64,000 nt of DNA from Paragordius varius (lineage: Eukaryota > Nematomorpha): contig OZ176055.1 in the NCBI GenBank assembly GCA_964247055.1, forward strand, positions 3,906,001 through 3,970,000, read 5' to 3'. This document shows positions 40,331 to 54,300 of the stretch, piece by piece. The notes under the pieces were generated by a model. The model saw nothing but the letters and a program-made list of their open reading frames with translations. It was not told where the DNA came from and made no database searches. The first letter of the stretch is position 1; the number at the start of each line of letters is the position of its first letter. Both the position numbers and the translations under genes were made by a program.

Positions 40331-40418
40331 CTTAAATTCACATCAGTCATATATTTATGTGAAGTTACTTTCTCAGCTTTAACATACATTAAATTCCGAT
40401 ATCGTTCAGTGATAAAAA

Positions 40419-40631
40419 ATGTTGAAGAGGTCTTACGTCCAGCAGTTTCAAACATTACACCAAGATTTGATTTGTTATGCAATAAAAAACGGCAACATCT
40501 ATCTCATTAAATTTTTATATTCGAGAGAATTAAAACGGTCAGAATCCACTTTTGATTTTGAAACTATAATAAAAACATTTCTAGTGCAAATTTCAATATT
40601 TGATTTTTATAGGTTTCAAAACGAATTCTAA
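40419..40631 (+). CDS. hypothetical 70-aa ORF
   Basis: A short ORF starting MLKRSYVQQFQTLHQDL. The segment AIKNGNIYLIKFLYS vaguely resembles the second helix region of an ankyrin repeat, but one partial repeat is not evidence. It lies just outside the Harbinger right end with no visible splice continuation. It could be part of an old insertion or chance. Confidence 0.15.
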   Translation: MLKRSYVQQFQTLHQDLICYAIKNGNIYLIKFLYSRELKRSESTFDFETIIKTFLVQISIFDFYRFQNEF

Positions 40632-40840
40632 ATTTATATATTTTCATATGCATATGTATATTGTTATCTAATAAATATAACAGCAAAAAATATTAATTTA
40701 TTTTTCTTTTATATTTGCTGGGGTCTTTAAGAAACTCCTAATCATAAATAGGGTCAGGATATACAAAAGTTTAAGCCCTGGTTTTAATAATTAATAACTT
40801 TAACTATCGAATTTTCTTGACCATATTTTTTAGTGTATTA

Positions 40841-40861
40841 TCAACAATCCACCATCACTTT
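40841..40861 (+). repeat. stray satellite-like fragment
   Basis: The 21-bp string TCAACAATCC-ACCATCACTTT differs from the satellite monomer's CCAACAATCAACCATCACTTT at two or three positions. It lies 4.4 kb past the end of the array, on the far side of the Harbinger pair. Confidence 0.5.
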
Positions 40862-41953
40862 AAGTAAATTTTTGTGTCATTTTGGCTTTTTAACCTGTTT
40901 CATAACCTAAAAAATTCAACTAGATAGAAGCTTTTTTCTAAGATAGTAGATATTTTAAAACTTTTCAAAAATTTTATGCAACTTCCCATGCAAATTTTCT
41001 TAAAAAAATTTATATAAGCCTTTATTAATTTTTTATAAATTGAAAGTTTTTTATTCAAAACGCCATAGCTTTAATTTTTGTAAATCTTAAATGACCTTTG
41101 CAATGTAGAATCTTAATAAAAATTTACTTTGAATGTATACATATTCTATCAAATAAAATTTATTGACGCTTTTTCTTGTATTTTGTTTATTTAATTTTAA
41201 GATTAGTAATAATTATTATTAGGTATTTGGTAACTATAGTCATTTCACTATAATATATAAAATGTTAAAATTTTTATATAATTCATACATTATGCATATG
41301 CGCAATCAATAATAACAAATGTAATTTGTTTAAATAACTTTAGATAAATCAAAAAAACATTACTTATTGATTGCGCACAAAGTTTTCCTGGAATTAATCA
41401 TATAATGTTCAGAGTATGCAACCGAAAATTTTGTGAACATTATTATAATAACTAAAGATAGCAAAATGTATGATGTATAGATAAAAAATTGCCCTAAAAC
41501 GTTGTTAAATCATAAATTTGATTAATCTATTCTATATTTGATTAAACACTTAAAAATTGCATTGATGTCAAAAGTGCCACACGCTAACCCAGTCATATAA
41601 TATAGCAACTTTACTACAAAAAAGCTGCCAAATATATCATGGTTATGAAAATTTATTACTCTTTAATATTTTTATAATTTATTATAAAAAAACTATAATT
41701 ATTCAGAGTCTATTTTTAAACCATAAATATCCCCTATATTTTACAAAACTCATTATTTGATTCATTTGTTAATACGGAACGTCAATATATATAATATAAA
41801 TGGAATTTATTTTTGATAACATTAGTTTCAGATTAATATGATTTTTGCACAAATAATTTTATAATAACTTAATATAATCACTGTAAAAAATGAATAGCGA
41901 ATGCTAACCAATACTCAATATTGAAATAGTAAATGATAGTTTATTAAACGCAA

Positions 41954-44900
41954 TTAAGGTTTCCCATTTAACTTTTCCCTCTTCCATTTTTGTATTTTCT
42001 CCTTCAAATCCAAATCACTTTTAACCATTTCCAGTGTCAAAGGTAAACGATTAAATGGGTCATTTTGATCACTAAATCAAAAATTTAGATAATATTTAAA
42101 AAAATACAGTTATAGTGGCAAAAGAGGATCGCATTTTTGAAAATGGCCATTGCATAAGTAACTGTCCAATCTTTTTGAATTTTTGGTCTCTTACTACATC
42201 AAGGTCATGTTGAACGTATTTTCACAAAATGGATATTATGGTCATCTTGGTCATATAAATATGATAACCCTATCCGAGCTTCATTCGACATCAACCTGAA
42301 AAAAAATTAATGTGGCCGTTCCCTTGAAACTTGAATAAAAAAGATTGATCTGGACTTCCAATAATTTAAAGTAACAAAAACGGTTTATCAATAAAAATAT
42401 CATAAAGAAGAGGATATTATCCGATGATATACTATCAAGAATTATTAAACAATAAATAGAACAACACATATTACAAAACCACATTATTGATACACATAAA
42501 AATCACACAAAATATGTAACACTTCAAATACTTGATGGTCTCAGACATATGACAATTAGGAAATAAATTTTTGTCAGTTACATACTGGATTAGCTTATAT
42601 AAGCCTGAAATGAAATGCAACAAATATTACTCAAGAAATCATCATATAAAACCGGTTGCGCCAATCACATAGTCTGACAATGCTAATAATATTAACACCG
42701 CATTTCAAAGCATTCAAAAATGCCCATAAAAATGTTGGAGATAAATAAAAAATTTAATATTTTTGATTAGATGTTTATTTCTAGATTACCTTAATAAATG
42801 CCTAGATATTGTGGATTTATCGACTATCTTCCCCGAGGTAGGCAATACTACTGGGTCTTCCATCAAAGTATTCATAATGGGATCCAAGAATTCATCTGGG
42901 GCATCGCCTAAAAGCTCATCTTCCTGAAATTGTTGTTGCGCGCAATCCTGAACCACATTGTGTGAAAATATATTTTATGCTTAAATCGTTATTATGATTG
43001 AAGTTTTAACTGGTATTAATCATATATTACAAAATGAAAGAAATAAATAAATATAAGTCGCGGTGTCGATTCTAAAACTTTGGCACCAATTAACTAAAAT
43101 CTAAGTCTATACAAGCCTTTATCATATTATAAATAAAATTTAATGTTTAAACAAAACTAATTAATATATATGAAAAACAAAAATAATAAATAATGTTTTA
43201 CCTTAATTCGCTTTGCAACATTAGCAATTCTTTCACAAAGAGTATTTGCTATAACGTAAGTCCGTTCAGCCTCAGCTTTTTGCTTTAAGATTTGTGCTGG
43301 GTCTCTTCCAAAAGCACGTCTCGAAAAATTAATATTGCCAGCAAAAAAATCTTGATAAGACGCGCTCGTAGTATCAGACAGTGCTTTTTCCCCTATCCGT
43401 TGAAGCACGTCTCGTGTTTGAACGAACAAATCATCACTGTAACTGCGCCCATCTGCACTAACTATAATATAGGGAGGTAAAATACTTAATTAAAATGCTT
43501 AAAATTCATTAAACCTTAGTAAGATAAAATACTTATTGAGTAAAATTAATAGATATAACTAGTAAACCATGAAGAAATTTTAATTTAACACATATGCGCC
43601 CAAAAAGCTAATAATCTAATTTTATTTTTTAATAAAAATCTTAACTTCCCTAGACAAATTATAGAGTAGAATTGCCGACCAGCTCAAAGACAAAGGGTCA
43701 TAACCCTATTCGCGACCACAAAAAAACGACCTAGGTCATTTGGATTTTTTTCATTTTTAACGATTTACAATTTACATGAAAACAAAACCTTGTATATATT
43801 AATTTATATATGGTATATAAAATACATTTCAAATGATAATTTAAAAGTGGGTTTTACCTGTTTATTTAATTGTTAACGCAAGCCTTATGATTTGGCTGTA
43901 CTCATACTTTAATAATGATTTCAGGAAAGCTCGTTATTTGTAGACAATCAATAAATTAAATTATCAGTGAATTGGTGTTGGTATATTTAAAACCTTTTTT
44001 AAATAATTTTTATAAATATTTATGTATGTAATATTTTGAAGCTGGTGCATTCATTATAAAAAATTTTAATTAAATCATTTTGTTATTGACATTGCAGAAT
44101 GAAATATTATTAAAATTCAGTATAAATTGCAATTTAATTTTTGAAAAAAGTCCATCATTTCTGAAAAAAGGGTCATTATACGGATATTGACTCAGAAATA
44201 ATTTTCTCTCATTTTTATTAGAAAGTTAAGAACTTTGCAATAAGGACTAATGAAAGCTAACACTCAACTGGTCTACACTGATAATGAAAAAATTGGTGTT
44301 ATCTTATATTTACAAGTATTGTGCACGAGTCCCACGTCTTGGCCGCTGGTGTAAAAATGTTTGAGGTCACAATCGTGCTTAAAACAACGCGGACTTGAAA
44401 TAAAAAACCTCAAACTAGGTATGCTGATAAACAAAAATTTGGCTTCATATATACATATATTTAATAAATATAAGCTTTTGAATGAAAGCTTTTATGTCAA
44501 TCAAATCACCATGAAATCATCAGAGGGGTGAATTTTCTTTTAGATGTGTGTTTAACGAAGTTTCACAATCATGCTGGCCTATTCGCATTATTGTTGACCA
44601 ATTGATAATACAGTAGCTTGTGTTATGAAACAAATTTTGTATACAATTATAAACAAAAAGAAAAAAATGTTTAATTACAAATCTTAATTGATTTTACCAA
44701 TACTGCCAGTTGAAGAAAAACAATAATGTGAATAGGCCAGAATTGGATATTGTACATATACTTCATTCTATATATGTTTGTTCAAATTTTTCAAAGTTAA
44801 AAAGTCTTATTTTTTCCCTTTCACAATTTAAATCCAAAAAATTACAACTACTATGTTGAAATATTATACCTGCTTTACAAAATGCATCTTGACTTTGAGT

Positions 44901-47408
44901 TAATACGGTCAAACGTTCTTCTACATTATGCAATGGCATGTTATTACTGGAGGGACATGTTTTAAGACTTTTTTGCGCTCTTGCATGAGATATTTCAAGG
45001 TCCGGATCAACTTTTTGCGCAAAAAATGAATTATTACTACGATGGGATATAAATTGCCTGTATTCTTCGGCACTATTCCCCAAATTAATGTAAATCTTGC
45101 AAATGGTCAAAACAATGTATTGAGGCTTGAATTCGTACACGCTGAAATCTTTGACTTTAAGCGTTTTTTTCTTGGGTCCAACCTTGTAATAGTTGGGGAT
45201 ATAGCATATTATATAAATATGTGAAAAAAATGTCATTGTGAAAAACAATTTTCATTTTTTCGAAAATGATTATATAAACAATCTGAACGATATCATATAA
45301 AAAGTCAAAAGCAAGGGCGTGCCGAGCGTTTGCGGCGCCCGGAGCATAATACTCTTGTGGCCTCTCCTCTTTTTAAAAGCCAATAAAATAATTTATTCAA
45401 TAAAAAATACAAACGTCGCTACCTAAACACCTTAGATAAAACCGGCTTGTACAATCATATACATTTAAATTCTATTGTGATATATATAAATATTTATAAT
45501 TTAAGTTATTCATATTAAATAAATACAGGTAAATATTCAAATAAATTCGATAATAAGGGTTATTCATATAAAAACAACATTGATGTTGCATATATAAATT
45601 GATCTTATAATAATGGCGAATAATAATATTGATTTAAATATATGTAAATCTTGCATAAAATTTATAATCATTGCATAAAAAACTTATTTTATGATAGATA
45701 ATAATTAGATTATAAAATTGAATGCGTAACTAACTTACGTCTTGAATCCTTAGGCCCAAAAGTTATCCAAATCAAAATATCAAATTTTAAAAATATGGTT
45801 TTGCTCATAAAAAGTATAAGCTTATTAGTTTTTATATTCCATCTTATAATTTTCTTTATGTAAATGAAAAAAGTGCTTCCTTAATTTTTTGCTATTTAAT
45901 TTTAAAACATCGACTATTAAATATAAAACTTACCAGGTGTAGGAGGAAATAATTCAACATACTGGCGATGCGATTAACCATGGTCGGATGAGTAAATATT
46001 GTATGAATATATCGTGTAAGATAGGCCAAAACGCGTATTGTTTCAAGTCCCAAAACATTGTGATATCTAAATAGTTAATATATCTATGTATATACAATCA
46101 AATCTTTTCATAAACATCCAAAAAACTAAGGTTATGATAACAGGCGACAAAAAGACTGATAAAATCAAATACCCATGCCGCGCATGCTTAAAAAATGTGG
46201 GACAAACTCCATCCAATGCACTAAGTGTCAATACTGGTTATACAAACCATGTTCGGGATTAAATGGAACTTTAAAAAATAATAATAATTACATATGTCCC
46301 CCATGTACTCTATCCAAACAATATATTCCACCCATAGAAGCTGCCTACCTTAAAATAGGTGACAGCGAAATTCAAAAAGTAGAAAAGTTTACCTACCTTG
46401 GTGATACCATTTCCGCTTAAGGAAGTTCATCTGAAGCCATCAAAAATCGTATAAGAATTGGTAGGGGTAGATACAACCAATATAAACACCTATTTACCAA
46501 CAAGCACATATCAAAAACAAAATATACCTAATTGGCGTCAGACCTACTATAACTTATGCTTGCGAAACATGGCAAAAAAGTAAAACACAGGAAAATATGC
46601 TGGATAATATGGAACAAAAAATGATAAATACATTTAAGCGAACAATCTCTCATGATAAACAAATCCTACCAATTTCAAAATATATTCAAATCCGTAGACT
46701 TGGCTATTACGGTCACATTCAAAGATTAGATAACGATAATTGGATTAAAAATATAACAACCTTAAGCCAAACAAACAAAACAGAGTTGGTCGTCCAGCAA
46801 TAACATGGGACAAAAACATTATCCAAGACCTACAGGCCAAAAACATAAAAGCCGGGGATTGGTTAAATAAAAATTCCTTCTATGCAATGATCAAACACCT
46901 AAACCCCGTCACGGAATGCCAAGGGACCCCTTGACAACAGCCATCTATCTATCTATCTATCATTGAAAAAAAACAGTTATTAGATGCTAATAAAAAACGT
47001 ATACTATTTCAAAATTTTTAATATTGTCCAACAATGTTTTCGAATTTATATTATACAATTTTTATTAAAAAACTATTTTTATCCTATTTCGAAATATAAG
47101 CAGTATTATTTATTTAAGAATGCTAAAAAAATATGAAAATATTAATTTTAATGTTTATGTATAATGGAGTTGTAGAAAAAAGTCACAGAATTTCATTTAA
47201 CTGTATATCCAAAAATAAAAATTATTATTTGAAAGCCAAATAAAAATTGATAATTCTAAAAAACCTTGCCATCAGACCCAAATGCTGTAAATTATTTTCA
47301 TTTTCGTTGCGTTGTTCGGGTGTAACTTTTTCCCATGCCCCACTATCCTTAGCCAATTGCAATTCCCGTATTTGACTCATATACTATACAATGTTAGGGA
47401 GAATAAAA

Positions 47409-47466
<58 letters not shown>

Positions 47467-50400
47467 AATTATTGTAAAAATAGGCTTAAAAAATTTTTTA
47501 ACCACTTATATTCCATTAAAGGCCTTACGTTTTCTTATAACTTTAATTCATAATAGTAAGTTTTTAAATCACCAACTAACGACCTATTTTCAAGAACGTT
47601 AAGTTTTATTATAAGTTTGGCTAAATCAAAAACAATTTTTATATCCAATATTTATACATAAACATATACTCAAGTAATATACTAAAAAAATTTTAATAAC
47701 AATACTGAGTTTATAATTAAAATCTCGGTTCTATAAGTTCAAAATAATATAAATATTAATTTTATAATATTATTTCAGAATTAGATATTTACCGATAATG
47801 CTTCATCCAGTAAAAATATGGCATCATTTATTAGTAAATTCAAAAAACGCAGGAAAAGTGGTGGATTTATCGATTCGATTCTCGCCTCTGCATCCGTGGC
47901 CATTTTCTGTACATTTCAATATAATTTTTTAATACAAAATATTTTGCAGTAAAACTTCATATGTAAACATTATTAAAAAATTAAAATTGTAAAAAAAACA
48001 CTTAATTAAAAAAATTGAGATATTTAAAAAATAAAAGTGCACATGAATCTTTATAAAAGTTTACAAGTAAAATAACCTTAAACTATTAGACGCCAAATAT
48101 TTAAAAAAATTGCTTAAAACCGACGAATAAATTATATTATAATGAAATAAATAATTAATTATCGGGATTTGATTGTATTTTGACAACAATTTTATAAAGT
48201 ATAAAATCAATGTTAGTTTTGATTAAATTCGGGTGCTATCTAAATTTTATACATTATAGCAAAAATAAAACCTTTTCTTAATCAAAACATAAATATATTT
48301 TTAGATAATCATGTTTATTTAGCCAAACAAACTCTCATAATATTTTTTACAAAAACGCTCTCTGAAGCAAAAAAAACATCCAATTAAAAAAAGAGTAAAG
48401 TGAAATGTACTAGTAAAAAGGTACCTTAACTATCGCTCTATGGATAGGGAATTGCCAAAGATAACGCAATATAACGTACATCGGTCTCCTATAACTAAAT
48501 TTTTGTTCAAAAGCAACATTTTGACCAGTTTCTTCAATGCTTACAAACACATGGATTAAAACTGGAATCAAATAAAGTTTGTAGATTTGATTTTCCCCAT
48601 TTTTCTGTAATTATTTGATATTGAATTTGTGCAAAATATTAGTGGTAAAAAAAATATAATTGTAAAAATGAATTAAATTTTTAAAGCGAAATATATAAAA
48701 AATTTTTTTTAAAATACTCATCGTTAATAAATTTACAATCCATAGTATAGACATGGCTTAAAAATCAAAATTAATTAAGAAATATAAAAGATGTTTAAAT
48801 ATGAAAAAAAATTTTTTTACCGATGTTTGCAAACCATTGAGGGATTTAACAGTAAATAATTGTTCACGTCCACCCTTTAAACCCAAACTGTAAGTATTTG
48901 ATTCCATATAATCGCTAAATAAATAATAAACAAAGATAATTTTATCAAAATAATGTTATGGAAATTAAATACTCACTTATATTCAGATTTAGATCTTGAG
49001 TGGGTGGGTAATTGATCATTCAAGGGCTCTGTAAATAAATAAAAATATAAACGGCTTCATAAAAACACGTTAAAAATATTAAAAAACCCACATTTTATTT
49101 CAAGTGTAAAAATTGTCTTAAGCGTGTTTAACAAAAGAGTAGCTATCACATTTAATGAAAGGGTCTGCCATTTTTAAATTATATTATTAGGTAACGGTAA
49201 AAAAAACTACGATAAGAATTCCAGTATCTTCAAAGATTATAATTACTAAAAATATCGGTAAAGGCTTTAAAACCATTGCCAAACTCAACCATAAATTTGC
49301 TCATACAATGCACGCTTATAATATATTAATAAAGATAAATTAATGAATTAAACTAAATTTATTTATAAAACTATAAAAAAGATGGTTGGGGTTGTGCTTT
49401 AAATCCCGTTTTAAAAAACATATTTTTATAAAAAAAATTAATTAATATATCACGATATTAATTTGGCCCATTCTATTTTATGAAAAATGATAAATTAATT
49501 CTCATTTTCAGTTTCTTACAAACAAGTAAAATAACCATCAAAAGTAGTTAACTATTTCCAAGTTCTTACCATATGTCGATGCAGAGTTTGATAAAACTTT
49601 AAAAGCGGCATAATCCGTTTCCTCGTAAAAAGCAGTTCCTTGGTAAGAACCAATTGATAAATCTTGGTGTCCATTTCCATCATTTTTGGGTTGATTGGAA
49701 AAGTGTGATTGTGAAATCGTTTCGATAAAATCGTCATTGTGTCGCAAATCAAGAGGGACACACGCTTCAAGCGCTTCAGCCATTTTAGCCCGCAAATGTG
49801 GGTTTTTTACACGCTCAGGCGATGCCATAAATGTGAGTATAAGGCAAAGGATAGGCTCCAACATGGTAACATCCATAGACTATACACATATAATTTGGAT
49901 TATTATCATTAAAATATTTTTTTGTATATTATAACGCGGATATTATAACCGTAAAATAATATTTTATTGAAGTATTAATGACAAAAGTGTTTATGTGAAT
50001 TAGCGTTCCAAATTACTATATCCCATGATACTATTTGTGTAAACTATATTATGATATGGAATAAAAAATCAAATTTGTTGTTTAATATTTGGAAATTTTA
50101 CGAAAATATTATGAACAAGAAAATAAAGGCATTTCAATCATTAAAACATTAAGCAATCATAAAAGTTATATGATACTTGTTAAATAAATGCTTTACAATA
50201 AACCTATCCTTAAATTTGTAAAAAAACACAATATTTGATTCGAAAACAGGTAAAAAAAGAGATGACCTCCAAAGTTTCATCGCTAAAGTGCGAAAGTAGA
50301 GACATGTAATCCAACCAATTTTCAATCACAAACTCAGGAATGTGGGATAAAAATGCTTGCAATGATGTGATCAGGCTTTTTTCATCATCTATATTAACAA

Positions 50401-51343
50401 TTATAATAGATATATTTTATGAAAAGAAATTATATTAGGAAAATGATCCAATTAAATAATAAAATTTGAGTCTAAGAATACGGATAAAAATTTTCAAAAA
50501 AAAGATTTACCTATAAATTTATTATTTGCCGCTTTTGTGAAACTATTTGCATCGGATGATAAAATAACATTTTCAATATCCAAACGAGGTGCCACAAAAT
50601 TTATGGTGTTAATGTTAATTTGCTGGTCAGTTTTTGGATTCTTTTCAATGCACTTTAAATTGTAACAAATGAATTGGGCCATGGACAAATTTAAGTTATG
50701 GAAGGATTGAAGAAATGTTGGCTCAATCAGTGCTGCTTTTGTACTCAAAAAAGTTGATAAACCTATTAAAATTTATCTTATAATAGGTAATTAATTCTAA
50801 TATCTTTTATTTTTAGTAGGAAATTTATAAATAAAGATACTAGATAAACAATATTTGTATATTAGACAATTAACAAAAATTTACATCTATTTTATGATTT
50901 TATATTGCTATATTTCATTGTGAAAAATTATTAAAAAATTATATTTTATTAAATCTAGCCATTTAATAATTTTTCATTTATATCAATTAAATCATTTTTA
51001 AAAATCATTAATTTTTTATGGATCCTTACTATTATGGCAATCTTGCTATGTAAATAATCAAAAAAATCACCAAAATATATTAATAATCCTTCAAATATTG
51101 ATAACGTTAAAGATTTATACCTTTTTCCATGGCATCCTTAATAGTGCGTAAAGGTGGGTTATTTTCAGCGCTTTCTCGTGATGCCTCGGGTGTGTTGTTT
51201 AGCAAATTTTCGTAATACACTTGCATACGGCCCAATTCTTGATTCAACTTGATGAATTTTGTGTAAATGGCTCGAAAACCAACTTCCAAACATTGTTGAG
51301 TCAGGAAAAAGCATTCCGTTATGAAGTTAAAACTAAATTGAGA

Positions 51344-51383
<40 letters not shown>

Positions 51384-54300
51384 TGAGAGAAAATTGACAA
51401 TAAATATAGTATGCATTTTAATGGTCGATTATATCTCATTATGGTAATAGGCCAATTTGCAACACAGTAGTATATGGGGAAAATAACAAAATCTTTTAAA
51501 CAGTTTTATCCTTTCTCTTTCCGATACACTATTGTATTGCAAATTGACCAACTATAGCGTGAAATAAGCAGCCATCAAAATGCGTACTGTAATTATAATG
51601 GATATGCGAAAAATTAAAGTATAAAAATATCCTATTACATAGTATAAAAGTTACAATTGACATAAATATAAACCTGTTAAGTAACCTATTTAATGACTCA
51701 TCAATGTAGAATACAAAAAACGGATGAAGGCTTATAACACTAGACAACAAATTTTTTCTCCACTCGAGTTTTTTGCATTTTCTGATATTTAATATCATTT
51801 TGACAGTAAATCTGAAATAAAAATTATAACTCGTTGGAAGAATTTTGTATATATTGATTTTTTAGATTATGCGCCCTCTTTATCAAAATTTTACTAAAAA
51901 ATGTTTTTCTTTGAAAGTATACAAGTAATGCCCATTTGTAATATATCATTCGAAAGAGTATTAAAAACTCTATAAAATGTATACTAATATGTATTACATC
52001 GACAGTTAATATTGGACACAAAGAGCGACAAACGCGCGAAGCGAGAGCATTTTTTTTAATTATAATATTTTTAAAACTAATAGATGAAAATAGCTCAAAC
52101 TTTGTTTAGATGGAGATGAATGTCCAAAAAAGATAAGACAAGAAAGTTTTTTTTGATTAAAACATTTTTTATTGCTTTTATGTCACTCAAAACAGCCATT
52201 TTTAAGTTTTTTGTTTTTTAAAAATTACCATCTCATCAATATTAATTTATTTTCTATACAAGGCTGATAATTTCGAAAATAATAAAAACAAAGTTTAAGG
52301 TATTTTTGATCTTTTATAGCCATTATGTAATAAATTTACAGTTATAACTATGCATTTTAGTATCCACTAGATAAAATATTTATGATAATTATAATTTTTA
52401 TTAAAAAAGCAAACCAAAAGCTTTTCCAAACATTTTTTTTAAATTAAATACTAATATAACCCTAATAATAATATTAAAATAATTTAAATGATTTAAAAAT
52501 TAGTTTGTCTGTGAAAATTCCTGACTTATTTAAGGGTTGAAAATTTTGACCATTTAAATCCAAATAACTTTTACATCCGATGGATTTAATTGACATACTA
52601 CCATTTAAAAGATGCAGTTTTTTGCGCTCTTTCGAATGATATAAAATACATGGCTTCATATCTAAAACTTTAAATTTATGAAATTTTGAGTTTAATGTTA
52701 AATCGGGGCCAAAAATTATCGATAAACTCTAATATAAAAAAATTCTTTCATGTAGGACCAATTTTCTTTTCAGATATACTAATTATGTACTTTAATAAAA
52801 TAAATTTTAAATTTACAAGAATGGCAGTTAAAAAAAGTTAAAATTTGTTGTCTAGTGTAATTATCCTTTATAAACAATTATTCCCTCTAAAAGAACCATG
52901 CAAATATCCTATAAAGCTTACAGTCATTTATATGTAGAATTGACAGAAATTACTTTTAAATGATTATAATTTGTTTTTAATTGTTTTAATGTTTGATATG
53001 TTAACTTTCAACATGCGCATTTTTAAGTATTAAAATAATAATAGCTTATTTATTGTAAACAATTAAAAACAAAGTAAAATCAATTAAAAACGTATATCTG
53101 ACAATTCTAAACATACATGACTGTAAAAGTATATACGTTATAATCATTCAAATATATATATATTAAAAAAGGATCACCTAGACTTGGCCAATTGATTTTG
53201 ATCAGTTTTGCTGGTGGACAATAATGATTGATTGCTTTTGACATTTTCGTTTTCGTTCTTTTTGTCATCCATACTTATTAGACGCGTTTGTTCCGACAAA
53301 CCTATGGCATGGAAAAAATTCTCTTGTGCTTCAACATCCGAATTGGCGCAAAAATTATCATTAACATATCCAACATTCAATTTAAGCATTCGCTCTGTAT
53401 TTGGGTGTGTAAAGGGTGCACATAGCCTATTATATTATACGGTAAAAGTGATTAAAATTATAAATGAATACAAATTTTTTTCAAAAATGATATGTCTTTT
53501 ATTCTTAATAACTTATATGATTAGAAGGGATTATATTCGACATTTGCTATAAATATAATTTATTATTTATATTTTATCCAAAATAATTCAAGCTCAAGCT
53601 TTTTAAAATAAAAATTAACATTAATGGGAAAATTATTTCTAAAAATATGTGATTAAAATTATGAAATATAAAAATGCGCGTATTGAATGGAAATTTACAT
53701 CGCTATCCCCTTTTATCATATCCGAAAACGATAGGTTGATCAAAAATATATTTGAAAAATCATACTTTGTGCATATTTTGTCTTGGGAATTTAAGTTATT
53801 GGACTTTAAATAATCGAAAATGATGGATGGTTAAAAAAAGGAAATATAAATCACTTTATAGTTTTAGAAAGTTGGCATGTTAATACCATAACATAAATAT
53901 AGATCGTAGAGAAACAAATAAAAGATTAATTAATAGATTAATACATATTTAACATAGTTAGTGCATTAAACAGCCATGTTACATTAATCGTTATTATTAA
54001 AAAAAATTTACACATCAATTTAAAATTAGGTTATAATTCCGAAGCTTGAAAAGTTTAAGAAGTACGTACTTGAGTAAAATGTGAGATAAATTTAGCATAA
54101 AAGCATCAGATGCATATTTGGCTGCAAATATTTCGGGTGGAGCTTGACTAGACCAGATTTTAGCACGGTCGGCATTGTGATACAGGCAAAAACCTATTTA
54201 TATAGCCATTTAAATTAAATTTTCCAATATACTTTTTACGATAAAAATTGTAAAAATGTAAATAAGTATTATTTAAAATAAAAACAAATTATCTTGATGA

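Larger units (their letters stand above)
36950..40343. mobile_element. inverted pair of PIF/Harbinger elements (3.4-kb palindrome)
   Basis: The left arm (36950-38443) and right arm (38894-40343) are near-identical inverted copies around a 450-bp spacer (38444-38893). Both outer ends start with TGTGAATTTAAGTCA followed by 8-bp GTAAGACG/GTAAGATA repeats, then the same 76-codon open frame and the same transposase start. The left copy has a full transposase; in the right copy homology ends after KYFNKIH, so about 96 C-terminal residues are missing. Predicted proteins differ at only about four of ~238 shared residues, so the duplication is young. No TWA target duplication is visible at the outer ends. 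It may be two nested insertions or one foldback-type element with very long inverted repeats. Confidence 0.88.
40344..41953. other. intergenic, 3' flank of UBE4A
   Basis: AT-rich non-coding DNA between the Harbinger palindrome and the UBE4A stop codon. It holds a stray satellite-like piece (40841-40861) and one weak ORF (40419-40631). The UBE4A poly(A) site should lie here but several AATAAA-like strings occur and none stands out. Confidence 0.5.

Noticed and set aside
44763-45248. A separate 161-aa gene
   Set aside because: Its middle is UBE4A exon 21 (44870-45182); the two ends are intron sequence in frame by chance.
47312-47602. A 96-aa ORF with an isoleucine-tyrosine run
   Set aside because: It is antisense to UBE4A exon 19 and reads through a (TA)n microsatellite.
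51529-51798. A UBE4A exon encoding the [15 protein letters not shown] string
   Set aside because: Exons 10 and 11 join in phase without it, and the stretch spans the end of the CACTA-ended element and a MITE.
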